The notes under the pieces: generated by a model | Databases searched by the model: none | The model's input: only the letters and a program-made list of their open reading frames with translations | What the model was told of the DNA's origin: nothing | Shown: positions 42,944-54,328 of the stretch, in pieces | Position numbering within the stretch: position 1 is the stretch's first letter | Layout: every line of letters starts with the position of its first letter | NCBI GenBank assembly: GCA_021396245.1 | Contig: WNYE01000129.1 | Span: forward strand, 1-64,000 | Direction: 5' to 3' | DNA from: Sporothrix humicola | Taxonomy: Eukaryota > Ascomycota > Sordariomycetes > Ophiostomatales > Ophiostomataceae | Length of the DNA: 64,000 nucleotides | Program-made: the position numbers and the translations under genes

Positions 42944-44591
42944 GTTGGCGGTTTGTGCTTGGGGGAGGATGAATATTCGAGAAATGAAAAAGGTAGGTTG
43001 TGTCGTGTGCCGTAATATCGTAGGCAGGAACAGAGAAGCCCTGGATATCGTTATCGTAGCTCTCCCGAGGCTCGAGCTGTCAAGCTAGACGTGGTTGTGG
43101 ATATGGGTATCTCGTGTGGCCGATGTCGCCCGGGATTGTCGTGGGCCGTGAATTTGTCAGGGTCCGGGGTCTGCACGTGGGCGTTGAGAGACAAGGCGAG
43201 AGACCTTTACTTCGAGAGTCTTGTGTAACAGTGGGGAGCTGCAAAGGGCAAAAGCCGTGACAGGTTGGGTGATGCGATGGGGGCGTCAAGTGCGTCAAGT
43301 GCGTCAAAACGGGAACAACAGGCAGACGGGGGCTGTGGAAGAATCGAGCCGGGGAGCTGTTGCTGTTACTGCTGTTGTTGCTGTTGCGGGCGGACGGCAA
43401 GGCGGGACAAGGAACGTGTCCAACGTTGTGTGTGGTCTGGCTTTGTTGCTGTTGAGAGTAAAAAGAGTAAAAGCAGAGGGCTCAAATCGACAGTCGTCCG
43501 TCTCGGTTGTATCGCGTGCGGCCCTTTTGTGGTCCTTGTTCGGTCTGGTGCTGACTTGCTGGTTTGTTGGGTGTCCTGCACGCGGAAGCTTGCTCATACA
43601 AGCGCGTTCCCGGGTGCAGCAGGAAAAGAAATGGCTGAAGAGAAGCAACGGTTGATTGTTGTGGATGTAGATGTGAGGGCAAAAAGCGTAAACAGAAGAG
43701 GATGGCCTCATGAGAAGAGGAGACGATATGCGCAAAGAGGGGCAAGAAGAGACGAAGGGGAAAGAAGTGAGAGAATTGGGCAAGAGCATTCGTGGGCAAA
43801 TGAGGTTTCTCGTCCGGCAGGGAAATAGCGACTGGAAGAGGAGATGGGTCGCTGGGAACAGTGAATAGAGCGGGGGTTTGGGACGAACAGCGGCAGGCGG
43901 GCGGTGGGCGGCACCTTCCCAATGATGTTCCAAATGGCGGGGTCTTGGCCTTGGCGTTCGTCAGGCTGGGTACGGCTGGGCGGGCGGCAGAAAGCAGAAA
44001 GCAGAAAGCAGAAAACAGAAGGATGGAAGGAGCAAAGTCCAGAACAAGAGCATCAAATCACGGCAGGTGCACGTGACAATCTACATCAAATTAAATGACA
44101 TGAATGACACGAATGACATGAATTACAGCATGTAAACAGCTTTTAATATTCGAGGAGTTATATCTTCAGATTAAAACGAGGCTCGGTGTTTTTACCTAGC
44201 GAGGTGAATATGGACACAAGTAAAATACAAATTAGAGGAGCGAAAGGCGGCAGATGGCATCAAAGCAATAGGCGATGCAGATTTCAAACGTGAAAAGCCA
44301 ATGTGGAAATCAAAGGAACTAGCAAGAAATACAATAACAAGACCAAAAGCAAGAACATAAACAGTGACAAAAAACAAAACAAAAACAAAAAAAAGAAAGC
44401 AAACAGCGGCCGAAGGGTATTGAAGGTCGATCGGCAGGAAGCAACGCTGACGATGATGCTGATGAATGGCGCGAACAAGAACAGAAACAGAAACGGGAAA
44501 CAAAACAAACAAATACAGTACAAACTAAATCAAAAGGCCATTATAACATATGATACGGCCCAAACTTGGCAGCCTGCGTAGCAGGCTGCTC
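42944..44591. other. Gene-free spacer between DCN1 (5' side) and MVP1 (3' side)
   Basis: It contains the DCN1 promoter and the MVP1 3' flank. Short tandem repeats are visible: GCGTCAAGT three times at 43283-43308, and GCAGAAA about four times at 43987-44019. An A-rich stretch lies at 44300-44560. No supported gene. Confidence 0.55.
43987..44019. repeat. GCAGAAA heptamer tandem repeat
   Basis: Four to five head-to-tail copies of GCAGAAA/ACAGAA lie in the gene-free spacer. Simple repeat. Confidence 0.8.
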
Positions 44592-47263
44592 CTACTCCCC
44601 CAAAGGCATGCCGTCGAGCTCGTCCAGCAGGCGCCGCCAGTTGTCGGCCAGCATCTCCGAGTACTTGACGCGCTCCTGGGCCCAGTCCTGGTTCCAGCGC
44701 GAGACGTGGTACTGGGTGGCCTGGAAGTAGATGAGCTCATCCCTCAAGCACTCCTTGACAAAGACGGAGCGGTTGTGCTGCTGGACAATGGTCTCCTTGT
44801 CTTTTATGATACTATCCACAACCTTTTCGATCTCGCCGGGCTTGACGAGCCCCTCGGGCTTGGCGCGCAGGGTCGCCAGCTTGGATTCGTTCTTCTGGAT
44901 GCGGCGCTCCAGCATGGGGATGGTGTCGCGGTCGTTGCGTTCGCGGCGGTCGAACAAATCTCTCAACCCGACCAAAGCGTCGCGCTGCCGCTTCAGGTCC
45001 TCGAGCACGCCGGCGTCCCAGGCACGGGACTCGTCCTCCATCAGCGTCTGGCCGGTCCGCAGGTGCTTGCTCATGGCGACGAGGCCGTCATTGAGTAAAG
45101 GCACAAGGTTGGTGTCGGTGGCATAGGTGTCAGCGCTGGCCTCGGTCAGCGACTGCAGCGACACAGCCATGCGGGCGTGGTCGTTGGCGATGCCCTCGCT
45201 GCGCTTGACGAGGCGGTCCATAATGTTGCAGGTCGTGATGTACAGCTCGGCTGAGCGGCGGACGCCGGATCGTGTGCGATCGAACAGCTCATTGAGGTGG
45301 GGCGAGAGCGACTCCTCGAGGCCGGGCGGCAGCGGGCGGCCGGCAAACTCGTCCTGCACGGAAATGGTCGCCTGCTTGCGCCACACCGAGAGCTCGGTCG
45401 GGACGGTCAGGAACATGACGACGAGCTGCTCGGTGCTCAGGACGGGATGCCGTGCCAGGGCATTGAGGAAGCGGGCCAGGCCGCGCCTGCGCTTCTCGAT
45501 AAAGGCGCCGTCATTCGACAGATGGTTGCCGTTGACGGCGACTCGCTTAGGCGGCAGCAGCGGCAGCACGCGGTAGGGATAGCGCTTGTGTAGGCAGTCG
45601 AGCAACCAGACAAAGTCGCTGTAGCGGCGGACGACCTTGCTGCCGCGGCGGGCGCTGGAGACCTCGTAGTTGTGGTGCTGGAACATGAAGAGGCCCTCCT
45701 TCTCGGGCAGGAGAGTCACAAGGACGTTTTCTTCAATGGCACTGCCCGTGCGGCCGCCGCCGACATTGCCAATAGTGCGGGATGCTCGCGCAGCAGCCGA
45801 GTCGTTGTTGGCGCCGCCGAGCCCGCCATTGTCTGCACCAGTCGGCAAGTCGCCAAAGCCACCGCCGACACCGCCGACGGGTGGGCTGCCGGCTCCGTTA
45901 TAAATGTCCCAGCCCGACCCCGAGTTTCGTGCGTTGTTGTTGGTGTTGCTGTTGTTGGTTGTGCTGATAATGCTCGGCTGCGAGCCGTTTGTGCTGCCGG
46001 CGCCGACAATGGTAGCCTCGGGGGTGGTTGTAAAGTTGGAGGTGGTCCTTATCGGGAGGGCATCGCTGGGGCTTGTCGCAAAGAGGTTGCCATTGGACTG
46101 GGTGGTGGAAGTTGTAGTCGGCGTAGCATTGGAGTCGGGGCCTGCAGTTGATGCTGCCGTATCGTTTGTTGTCGCCGGCAGATCGTCGTGGTGGTGGTCT
46201 TTGTGCAGGTCAGGCGTGCTCCACGGGTCGTCCGAGGCGTAGTCCATCGGAGGCTGGCGGGCGTGGGCGTCCGAGGCCGACTTGAGCTGGGGAAAGGCGG
46301 GCGGTGGCTGGTAGGAGGACTGGAGCGGTTTTGGGTTGGAGGGTTCTGGCTCTGCCTTTGCTTTGGGAGTCGGTCGGAAAGGAGAGTCGGTTTGGGGCTG
46401 GGCAGGAACAAAGCCAGCGAGCGTTGGACGTGGGAGGTCTGAAGGAGGGCAAGCAGTTAGCAGGCTGAGAAAGTGAGGGTGAGAACGAGAGGGCCCAGAG
46501 TCTAGAATCCAATACGGCATGTGCAACCCAGACCCACCAAATCGCGCATATCGCCTTTGATTCGCCACCGAGCAACAGTTGCACGGCGCAATCAACAATG
46601 CTCGATAAGATAAGATGACAGGCAGGTTGGGGAAGCAACATAGGAAAGGAAAGACAGGATACGAATAAAACAAATAAAGCATGCACACAGGGACTCACTC
46701 CTTCGTCGCTCGTCGACACTGTCGAGGCTGATGGAGTCGCCCTCCTGGGCTAGGCCGATCAGGGCCAGCAGGACATTGAACTCGTTGCGCCCGAGGCTGA
46801 TGGTCGCATTCCCGTCGTCGTCGGTCGCGTTGCTGCCGCCGGGGGCAATGACGTTCATGATGGCGGCGTGGCTGTCGGCGTCGAGCTTGCTGGCGGCCAG
46901 AACGCGGGCAATGCCGCCGGAGGACACACTCCTCTTATTGGACTCGTCCTGGACGGTGGCCTCAAAGGCGTCGTGGTAGGCGTCGGGAACATCGGAGGCG
47001 GGCAGCAGGCCGCGCAGCAGCTCGGCGCGGGTCTTCTTCTTGCGCGGCGAGGGGAGGTCCCAGGGCGAGGCGGTGTCTTCGCGGCTGTTGTCGTTGTCGT
47101 TGTTTTCCGGGGTGTCATCGTCTTCGGCGTCGAACAGGTGGTCCGAGTTGGTGCGGGAGATGCCGCCCTCGTCGTCAAACAGGCCATGGCGAGAGCGGGC
47201 AAAGGACGAGTGCATTGACGGGTTGACCGTCTCCTCTGGAGGCGACGTGCCAAAGAGGGACAT
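44592..47263 (-). CDS. MVP1: Sorting nexin Mvp1 (PX-BAR), 803 aa
   Basis: Exon 1 is 47263-46699 (188 codons plus 1 nt, start MSLFGTSPPEE) and exon 2 is 46438-44592. The 260-nt intron has a GTGAGT donor, CTAAC branch and CTTCAG acceptor. A Pro/Asn/Thr/Gly-rich disordered region (about residues 190-415) precedes a PX domain at about 424-540, with the phosphoinositide-contact motif RRYSDF at about 459-464 and PLLPPKR. A BAR-like helical region continues to the C-terminus (QDEFAGRPLPPGLEESLSPH and WNQDWAQERVKYSEMLADNW). In yeast Mvp1 binds PI3P on endosomes and drives retromer-independent tubule formation and protein recycling. The longer N-terminus is usual for filamentous fungi. An upstream in-frame ATG at 46688 lies in the intron and is not the start. 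Confidence 0.93.
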
Positions 47264-48190
47264 GTTGGAGGAGTGTGTAGAGGAGAGGAGGCTATTGAGA
47301 GTCGAAGGGAGAGGCGTCGAAGAGATGCGTCGTAGGACAGGGTGTCGCAGCTGTCGAGTCGTCGCAGTCAATCACAATCGGCGTCGGAAAGGACGAGTGA
47401 CAAAAAGACGAAAGGCTGAGATGAGAGTTTGTGGTGGTTGCTGCAGAAGTGGTGACGACGACGACGACGACGACGGAAAACGGACAAATGAGGAGGAGGA
47501 GAGGAGAAAGCTTGGATGCGGCACAGAGCCGACGCAAGCCAATGGCGGGGATTCGTAGTTGGACGAAAGACAAGGGATGAAGAAAGACACGGTAAGAACA
47601 AAAGACAAAAGAGTGATACAACGCGATCCTCGTGCGAGTGTGGTCGAGTCTGTCGCTCGAAAGGTACAAGGAAGAAAGCTGAGAACTGAGAATTGAGATG
47701 ACGAGGACAAGAGAAGAGACGGCGCTTTGGCTGGCAGGAGGCATCTTCCGTTTCGGAGAGCTTCCCTTGTCTTGGAATGCGGGCAGGTGCTACAGAGAGT
47801 GGAGACGGGGATGGTGTCAGTGGCAGGTTAGTGGGCAGACCGGCCAATGAGAGTGCGCTATTCTGACGCTGCGACACCTGCGACAGCCGCCAGGGCGCTT
47901 GCAGCAGGCACCTGAATAAACTGCGCTGGCGCCGTCGTCACTGTAATACTTCGGACGACAGTGAGGATAGCTCCAGCCTCCAGGCACCATGGAATCAGAT
48001 CAGAAAAAGAAAAAGAAAAAAAGAAAGAAAAACAGCAAAAAAGAGATGGATTCTTCCGTCCCAGCTTTCGTCTCAAGACTTGGAAATATGCGTATGCTTG
48101 TATGCTTTTATAGTGATCATATCGTACATGTACATGAATATGTAAGAGACAAATAAAAAAAGAACCTCTGAAAAGAACCCCCTACACGTC
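47264..48190. other. Spacer between MVP1 (5' side) and uL15m (3' side)
   Basis: It contains the MVP1 promoter/leader (pyrimidine-rich on the minus strand, including a GACGAC repeat near 47455-47475) and the uL15m 3' flank. No gene is supported. Confidence 0.55.
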
Positions 48191-49256
48191 CTAGAACAGC
48201 AGGTTTTCCACCTTCTTCTTCTTCTTCTCCACCACCTGGCCGCCCGGCCGCACAATGCGCTGCTCGCCCGGCACCGTAAAGTACAGACTGGGCGACTCGC
48301 CGGGCTTGAGCTGGTGGCTCAGGTAGCCGCGGTGCGCCGGGTCGCGGTAGTACTCCATGTCCCAGCGGCTGGTGGGGTCGGGCAGGCGGCGCAGGTGCGG
48401 TGCAGACCTAAATTTGGCGACGGCGGCGTCGACGTGTTCGGGGCCAATGGCCATGGGCGCGCTCGAAATCTCGCTCTTGCCGGCGATCAGCCACTCGATG
48501 GACTGCTTGGTAAAGTAGCGCGTGACGACGCTGCCGCCGAGGGCCTCGATGGCGTCGATGGCGCCGGCGGACGCGCGGGACACCAGAATATTAACAGGAG
48601 TCTTCAAGGCCTCCTTGCCGCGCCCCAGGATCTTGACGCCGTCCTGGACTTTGCCAATGAGGCCCGAGTTGTACAGCTCGACAGGCGTGATGGGCTTCGA
48701 CGGGTCGATGCGGCCGGCGTCGATGAACGCTTGGAGGCGGTCCAGGTTGACTTCCGACATGACGTCTGCGCGGCTGTGAGAGAGGTGTGTTAGTAGATGT
48801 TGTCCCCGTGTTGTCACCCTGTGTTCTCAATATTGTCCCTTCGCATCCTCCACTCGTCTCCAGCCTCGCATGGCGTAAAATCCATCTGCCTGCTTCGCAC
48901 ACTTACTGATTCACAAATCCCTTGACACCCCACGTCTTGATCAGCGGCGTCTGGCCGCCCTGGAACCACGGCTTGACCTTGCCGTGCTGGCCCTGACCCT
49001 TGGTACCCCGACCCGACGTCTTGCCCTTGCCCGCCGACGGACCGCGACCGACACGGATCCGCTTCTGGTGCGCGCCCGGGTTGTCGCGCAGTTGTGACAG
49101 GATGCTGGAGTTGCGAGTCTGTGTTGAGGAGATCGAGGATGAGTTGACGGACAATGCCGCGAAAAGCGACACGAGTGGTGACGAGGATGTCGCGCGTGCG
49201 GCTGCCGACGCCTGGCAGCAGGCGGCGACGCCTGAGAGTGTCGTTCGTGGTGCCAT
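48191..49256 (-). CDS. Mitochondrial large-subunit ribosomal protein uL15m, 310 aa
   Basis: Exon 1 is 49256-48907 (116 codons plus 2 nt) and exon 2 is 48773-48191. The 133-nt intron has a GTAAGT donor and a CTCACAG acceptor. The N-terminal 45 or so residues are Ala/Ser/Thr-rich with few acidic residues, fitting a mitochondrial presequence. The uL15 signature follows: LRDNPGAHQKRIRVGRGPSAGKGKTSGRGTKG without a break, then WFQGGQTPLIKTWGVKGF. Exon 2 carries LDRLQAFIDAGRIDPSKPIT and VKILGRGKEALKTPV, the rest of the L15 fold, and a mitochondrion-specific C-terminal extension ending in a poly-Lys stretch. It corresponds to yeast MRPL10. The length is normal for the fungal family. Confidence 0.94.
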
Positions 49257-49656
49257 TGTCGGGTTGTGTGTTGGTTTGTCGAAGCTCAATGTCAACTGTC
49301 GACTGTCAACTGTCGTCCGACCAATGTTTCTGTATCTCGAAAAATTCTTGGGCTTGCCGATTGGCGCTTGTGATTGGCCGAAGCTGTGGGTTCCGCACGT
49401 GACTACCCTTGCTTGTGGTATGGGTGTGCTGTTTTAGCGGGCTTCAAGCACAGCTGCGAGGTACACTTGGAGATGTTTGTTTGTAGAACCACTCAACGTC
49501 TAAGCCGGTTTTATTCTTTAATTTATTATTTGGACTATCAATAAAGGAGAGGTACACGTATGCTTGACAAAGCATAGCTACAAAACTCGCAAGGCACGCC
49601 GTAATAAAGTTCCCACTGTCGTTTTCCACTAACTTTCTTTTCTTTTCTATTTTCTT

Positions 49657-50091
49657 TCAGACTGCACAACTTTTTGCCCGCTCAACGATGAGGCTGGGTA
49701 CCCCATTAAAATATATCACGCGAGTCTGGCCGCGGTATAGGTAGATAGTCGGCAGCTCCGTCGCTTGAGCACCACGATTTATTAGTGCAGATGTCTCACT
49801 AGTAGATGCCTCCCTAGCCTCTGCGACTCTTATGGTTGCCGGGGCTGCTGGGGCTGCCGGCTGTCTTGTCACAACGGGTGTCTGTCTTGTCGCAACAAGT
49901 GTCTCGGTCGATTCCCAGTGTGATGGCCTGGTCGACGGGAGAGAGGGGCCGTTGGTGTTGCGTTTGCGCCCGAAAAGAGACTTTAGAGCTCTTAGAGGAG
50001 AGTTTTGTCGATTCTACCTCTTGTTAGCCATTCGAGTCGCAGTATTAGAATTTGGAATATAGGCACTCAGTTGACTTACTTGTCCAGCCAT
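49657..50091 (-). CDS. Small orphan protein, 122 aa, two exons
   Basis: Exon 1 is 50091-50080 (MAGQ) and exon 2 is 50013-49657. The 66-nt intron has a perfect GTAAGT donor, CTAAT and CTAAC branch candidates and a GGTAG acceptor; phase 0. The protein begins MAGQNRQNSPLRALKSLFGR, has an internal near-repeat (VATRQTP / VVTRQPA), an Ala/Pro stretch, and a hydrophobic-aromatic C-terminus (LPTIYLYRGQTRVIYFNGVP) ending SCAV. No signal peptide, membrane span or known domain was recognised. It sits between uL15m and an AT-rich island, a setting common for lineage-specific genes. The spliced structure is the main support; expression is unproven and it could be a decaying gene. Confidence 0.5.
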
Positions 50092-51599
50092 ATTGCAAGT
50101 TGAATCGTGTTATATTGACGAGGTTGCTTCTTTAGTAGCAATAGGGTAAAGGTGTAAAGGTTTATGCTGTTGTATAGAACATATATTAAGAGAGAGAAAA
50201 ATAAACAATAAAAAGACAATAAAATAGAAAGAAAGAAAAGAAGAAGAAAAAAGAGAATATGCATCTATATCTCGCCAATAAAATTTCACGGTGTGAAAAG
50301 GAAGCCAGGCAAAAGGTATAAAACCCTTATTTTAGACTGAAAAACCATAGTAAGGCCAGCATCGTAGACTTGACGCAGCGCATACTTAGTTTCCTAATGC
50401 CAGTAGAGCCAGTCTCCGTCGATGACTTGGTGGCTCAGATTAGTAGTAATGCTAGGTAGCTGTGAATATGGAGTCATTTCATAAGCAGCTAACAGGAAGA
50501 CGGTATTCACAGTACGTGATGGTGCGTGACTTGGGAGCTTCGTGGCAATATGTACCGGCAAAGGTGTGTTTGTTACTTGATCGCAGTTGAATCCCTATTC
50601 TAATTTCATGCACAGAGCCGCCGGAAGTGTTGGCAGTATTTTTTGTTCCTCTGCTCTTTTGCTCTTTTGCCTTTACGGCCCGTTGAGGGGGTCCTTGGCA
50701 CTGATAAAAGATTATTTAAAGAATATCCCAGGGGTAAAGTGAGCCGCTTAAGTCGTCAGCTATTGTTTATTTGCTCATAAGCTCAAATATTCGTCTGTAG
50801 ATCTTATTCTTGACAGTTGAGGAAGCTTTTATTGGGGTCTTATTATTGAAATTGATTTTGGATGTTCCGTTATCGTGCCCTTTTTATTTTATTTCCCTTG
50901 AAATAAAATCAAATAAATTTAATAGTTTTTATTATTGTTTGTTTTTCAAAGATCAAATAAAAATACACTGAATAATCCGAAATCTTCAGACAACATCATT
51001 AGATGTCAAGAACAATCAGATGAAGCTTACATGGCCTATTAACACATCAGACGAAGCTTACATGGTCTATTAACACGTTATTATTCAAACCAAATATCCC
51101 ATCAACTCAGCCTATCTTTGTCTTACGAGCCTCTTGTAATAGACTGTTGATCTCACTTATCTCAACATACAGCCTCATCGGCCGAGCTCATCTGTGCTCA
51201 TCTGGGTAAATGTGCATTCTAGAATATCTTGCATATCCTCGCCCGTCGGCACAAAAAAGAAGACATCGTAAAAAAGGCTTTTTGTACCGAGGCCACCACT
51301 ACTGTCGCTACCAGATACACGGATAAGCGGGATCTCGTCAACAAGGACCTTGTATTCTTTTCTCTTATGTCATTTATTTCAACGTCGGGCAATTTAGAGT
51401 GAAATCTCTTTCTTTCTTCAGATGACGAATCTCCGAACAAAGAGGGGACCACGGAAAGATATTGCTGTTCCTGCCAAGATGCCTGTCCTTTTGATTTATA
51501 TGAGTGCATGTCCCTCTTTGAAAGAAAAGAAGAAAAAAAAGTGTGCCCATAGAGAGGACCTTTTGATCACTCGCCATTACCACCACATCCTCTCCCACC
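50092..51599. other. AT-rich island without genes
   Basis: Clearly AT-richer than flanking coding DNA, with runs such as AAATAAAATCAAATAAATTT. It contains a 31-bp tandem duplication (51015-51076). No transposon domain or intact frame was found. The right end is the promoter of the DUF4360 gene. Confidence 0.6.
51015..51076. repeat. 31-bp tandem duplication
   Basis: Two adjacent 31-nt copies (51015-51045 and 51046-51076) start ATCAGA and ATCAGC-like and end TATTAACAC. They differ at two positions, both C/T transitions. Confidence 0.88.
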
Positions 51600-52895
51600 A
51601 TGTTGACACGTTCGATTGTGGCTGCCCTTGCGGCCGCCGTCGTACAGAGCGTGCAGGCTGCCCAGCAAGATGGCATCTCCATGGAACCGCCCGTGCTGCC
51701 GCACGTCGACGACATTACCTTTTCGGGGGCCGGCTGTCTGCCAGGGACGGCGACGACGACATGGAGCACGGGCGGCTGGTCTGACTGGACCATTAATTTG
51801 CATGGCCTCAACCTGGAAGCGACGGAAAAGACTGGAGGGGCAGGGGCAGGTCGTTTTCCCTCCTCCAGCGAGTGCACGATCCATGCGCACTTTTCGCAGG
51901 CGTCGGCGGGCTGGCAGCTGGCGCTGGAGACGGTGTCGATCCGGGGGTATGCCGCGCTGAGCAGCGGGAGTTCTTTCGGGGTGGCTGCAGGTGTGTCCTG
52001 GACGTCGGCGGCAGCTACATCCTCGGTTGTCCAGAAGAACGTCTCCCTCACCAACACCCTCCCGTCCGACTCGGCCAGCGCCATTGGCGCGATGCTCGAC
52101 TTTTCGAGCGTGGCCGTGTGGTCCGACTGCTCGACGAGCCCGTCGGCCGATCTGGGCAACTTGACGCTCAAGCTCAACTTTGGCGTGCACGTCCAGCAAA
52201 ACGCGACGAGTGGCTACGCGGCCTTTGGCGGGCTGGTGGACGACGGCCACGGCGAGCTGTCGGCGGCGCCTGCCGTTGTGCAGCGGTTGCAGTGGGCGTG
52301 GCGGGCCTGCGAGCCTCCAAAAGCCCCAGGGACGACGTTCCACCCGAAGCCCAAGACGACTACCACGACGGCGGCGGCAAATGCCACAGCTTCTGGCAAC
52401 TCCACAGTCCCTGCTGCGACAACAACACCCGTGGTGATCCCGCCGTTTGCCAACTCGACGTCGGTGACGAGCGGCAACTTGACGTGGCCGACACAGCCTG
52501 TGACCACGAACAAGACTGGAAGTGGATGGCCGACTTCGACGCCAACCTTCCTGAACACATCGACAACGGTGACGCCGATCACGGACAAGTTCCCCACGAC
52601 GCTGTCGACCGTCACAACGAGCCCCAAGCCGTTTGCCAACTCGACGACGACCGAGCCGCACTGGACAAACTCGACTGCTGTGACAGTGACAACGACGAGC
52701 GCCCCCAACTCCATTACTGGATCCGTCCTCCATACAAGCATCCCAGGGACGTCGTACAGCTTCTCGTTTATTGACGATCCGACAGATTCGACGACCACGG
52801 CTGCCGTGTTGACGACGACAAGCTCGCCTCCCTGGACAAACAGTACTAGCACGGGCAGCACATCCCAACCAGTGCCGCTTCCGATGCATACATAG
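51600..52895 (+). CDS. Secreted DUF4360-family protein with Thr/Ser-rich tail, 431 aa
   Basis: A single exon. Residues 1-20 form a signal peptide (MLTRSIVAALAAAVVQSVQA). The DUF4360 domain spans about 35-238: ITFSGAGCLPGT, SSSECTIHAHF, GWQLALETVSIRGYAAL, VWSDCS and a closing WRACEPP. Four cysteines at 46, 92, 177 and 237 could form two disulfides. The remaining 190 residues are Thr/Ser/Pro-rich with many N-glycosylation sequons, including repeated FANST/WTNST motifs, so the mature protein is probably heavily glycosylated. No hydrophobic C-terminal GPI signal is visible. DUF4360 is a secreted family of unknown function, found in fungi and some bacteria. It may be a cell-wall or host-interface protein (inference). 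Confidence 0.88.
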   Translation: MLTRSIVAALAAAVVQSVQAAQQDGISMEPPVLPHVDDITFSGAGCLPGTATTTWSTGGWSDWTINLHGLNLEATEKTGGAGAGRFPSSSECTIHAHFSQASAGWQLALETVSIRGYAALSSGSSFGVAAGVSWTSAAATSSVVQKNVSLTNTLPSDSASAIGAMLDFSSVAVWSDCSTSPSADLGNLTLKLNFGVHVQQNATSGYAAFGGLVDDGHGELSAAPAVVQRLQWAWRACEPPKAPGTTFHPKPKTTTTTAAANATASGNSTVPAATTTPVVIPPFANSTSVTSGNLTWPTQPVTTNKTGSGWPTSTPTFLNTSTTVTPITDKFPTTLSTVTTSPKPFANSTTTEPHWTNSTAVTVTTTSAPNSITGSVLHTSIPGTSYSFSFIDDPTDSTTTAAVLTTTSSPPWTNSTSTGSTSQPVPLPMHT

Positions 52896-53069
52896 GTGGT
52901 AGGAGTGGAATAAAGGACGAAAATGGCAAAGGACAAAAGACAAGATGGAATGTGAATGATTGCTTCCTCTCTCTCAGAGGAGCACGCTGTTAATAATTTG
53001 CGCTGTTTTCAAATCTAGAGTACATTAAATAAAGGACATAAAAAAGAAAAAGAAAAGTGCTTCGTGACT

Positions 53070-54328
53070 TCACTCATCATCGCTGTCGCTGCCGTAGTCG
53101 ACCAGTGCTGCAGCCGGCTTGCTTTCCTTGGCCGTCTTCATCACCAGCCCGTTGGACCGTTCACGCTGTCGTGCCAGAGCGGCCAGCGTGGCGCTCGACA
53201 GCACGCCGCTCGCTACTGGCGGCTCTTCTGGTGCTGCCTCGATCTGGGGAGGCTGCTGTTGTTGTTCCTCTTGTTGTTCTTGTGCCTCGCCATTTCTCTC
53301 CCTCGCGTACCAGATGGCGTCCGGCGCCTCGTACCCCCGTAGACCAAACCTGCCCTCTGTCTTGCGCCGTTTTGCCGCATTCGGGTCGCGCCCCTCGAGC
53401 TCGGCAATGTAGTCTTCGGGCAGGATCGCGCGGATGGCCTCGGCCGCCTGCTCCTCGACGCGCCGCGCCTCGCGCGCCTGTGCCATGGGGTTAGGGTCGA
53501 CCGTTGCCCAGCGCACGTTCAAAATCTCTTCATGATCTAAACTCTGGTACGCCATGGCCTCCTTGGCGAACTGGGCGTTGGCCTCGTTGGTGTACGTCAC
53601 AAAGGCGACACCCTTGGTGTTGAGGACTCTGGTCCGCTCAATCTGTCCCCACTCGGCAAAATGCCGCGCCACGACCTCCTCAATGTCGTCCGACACGTGG
53701 ATGCGGCCAATGTAGATGGTGCGGTTGGGCCGCATAAACGAGCCGACGCCGCCCATGTCGTCGCGGTAGTCGGAGAACTTGTCGCGGCCGAAGCAGTCGA
53801 CGTTGGGGTTGAAGATGTCGGTGACCGTCGGCAACCGGTGCAGGTACGGGCAGTCGCTGCCCTTGGGACAGAGCCCGCGCGCGAAAAACAGGCAGAAATA
53901 CGACCCGGAAACATTGTCGGCCAGCGTGTAGCCCGAGTCCTTGGCCACGTTGCACCGGCCCTTGGCGGCCGTCTGGCTGGCCGCGCTGCTCTCCCGGTCG
54001 CCGCCGCTCCACTTGTTGTACCAGATGCTGTACCAGTTAGCATGCGTAGCAGGTAGATTGAATCGAGGCGAGGAACTCACTTGAAGGTCACCCCCGTCTG
54101 TGGTGGTGGTTCTGTTTTGAATGTCGCCGGGTCGACTTGCGGCCGTGCTGGCCTCCGTTTCCGCCGGATGATCTTGCGGCCTTTTGGTGCGGCCACTGCT
54201 GTGCTTGTCTCGTCTCCTCCTGCTGATGTTGTCGTCGCCACGGCTGTCTCTGTGTCGTCGGCTGGGATGGGCGAACGCGGTTGCTGCCCTTTTGGCGCCG
54301 CCGCGGCGTCACTCGATACGTCCGCCAT
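53070..54328 (-). CDS. CWC2: Pre-mRNA splicing factor Cwc2, 401 aa
   Basis: Exon 1 is 54328-54081 (82 codons plus 2 nt) and exon 2 is 54027-53070. The 53-nt intron has a GTGAGT donor, CTAAC branch and TACAG acceptor. The join gives the conserved GVTF-NIWYNKWSGGD. A CCCH zinc finger follows (C128, C136, C142, H146; YFCLFFARGLCPKGSDCPYLH). Next are the conserved DCFGRDKFSDYRDDMGGVGS linker and an RRM at about 186-260 (RTIYIGRI, GVAFVTY). In yeast Cwc2 is a Prp19-complex-associated protein that contacts U6 snRNA and helps form the spliceosome's catalytic core. The C-terminus is Gln/Glu-rich and ends DYGSDSDDE. Length is normal for filamentous fungi. Confidence 0.95.

Noticed and set aside
51567..52943. 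458-codon antisense frame across the DUF4360 gene
   Set aside because: The Arg/Cys/His-rich translation is a by-product of the Thr/Ser-rich plus-strand gene; it has no start context or domain.
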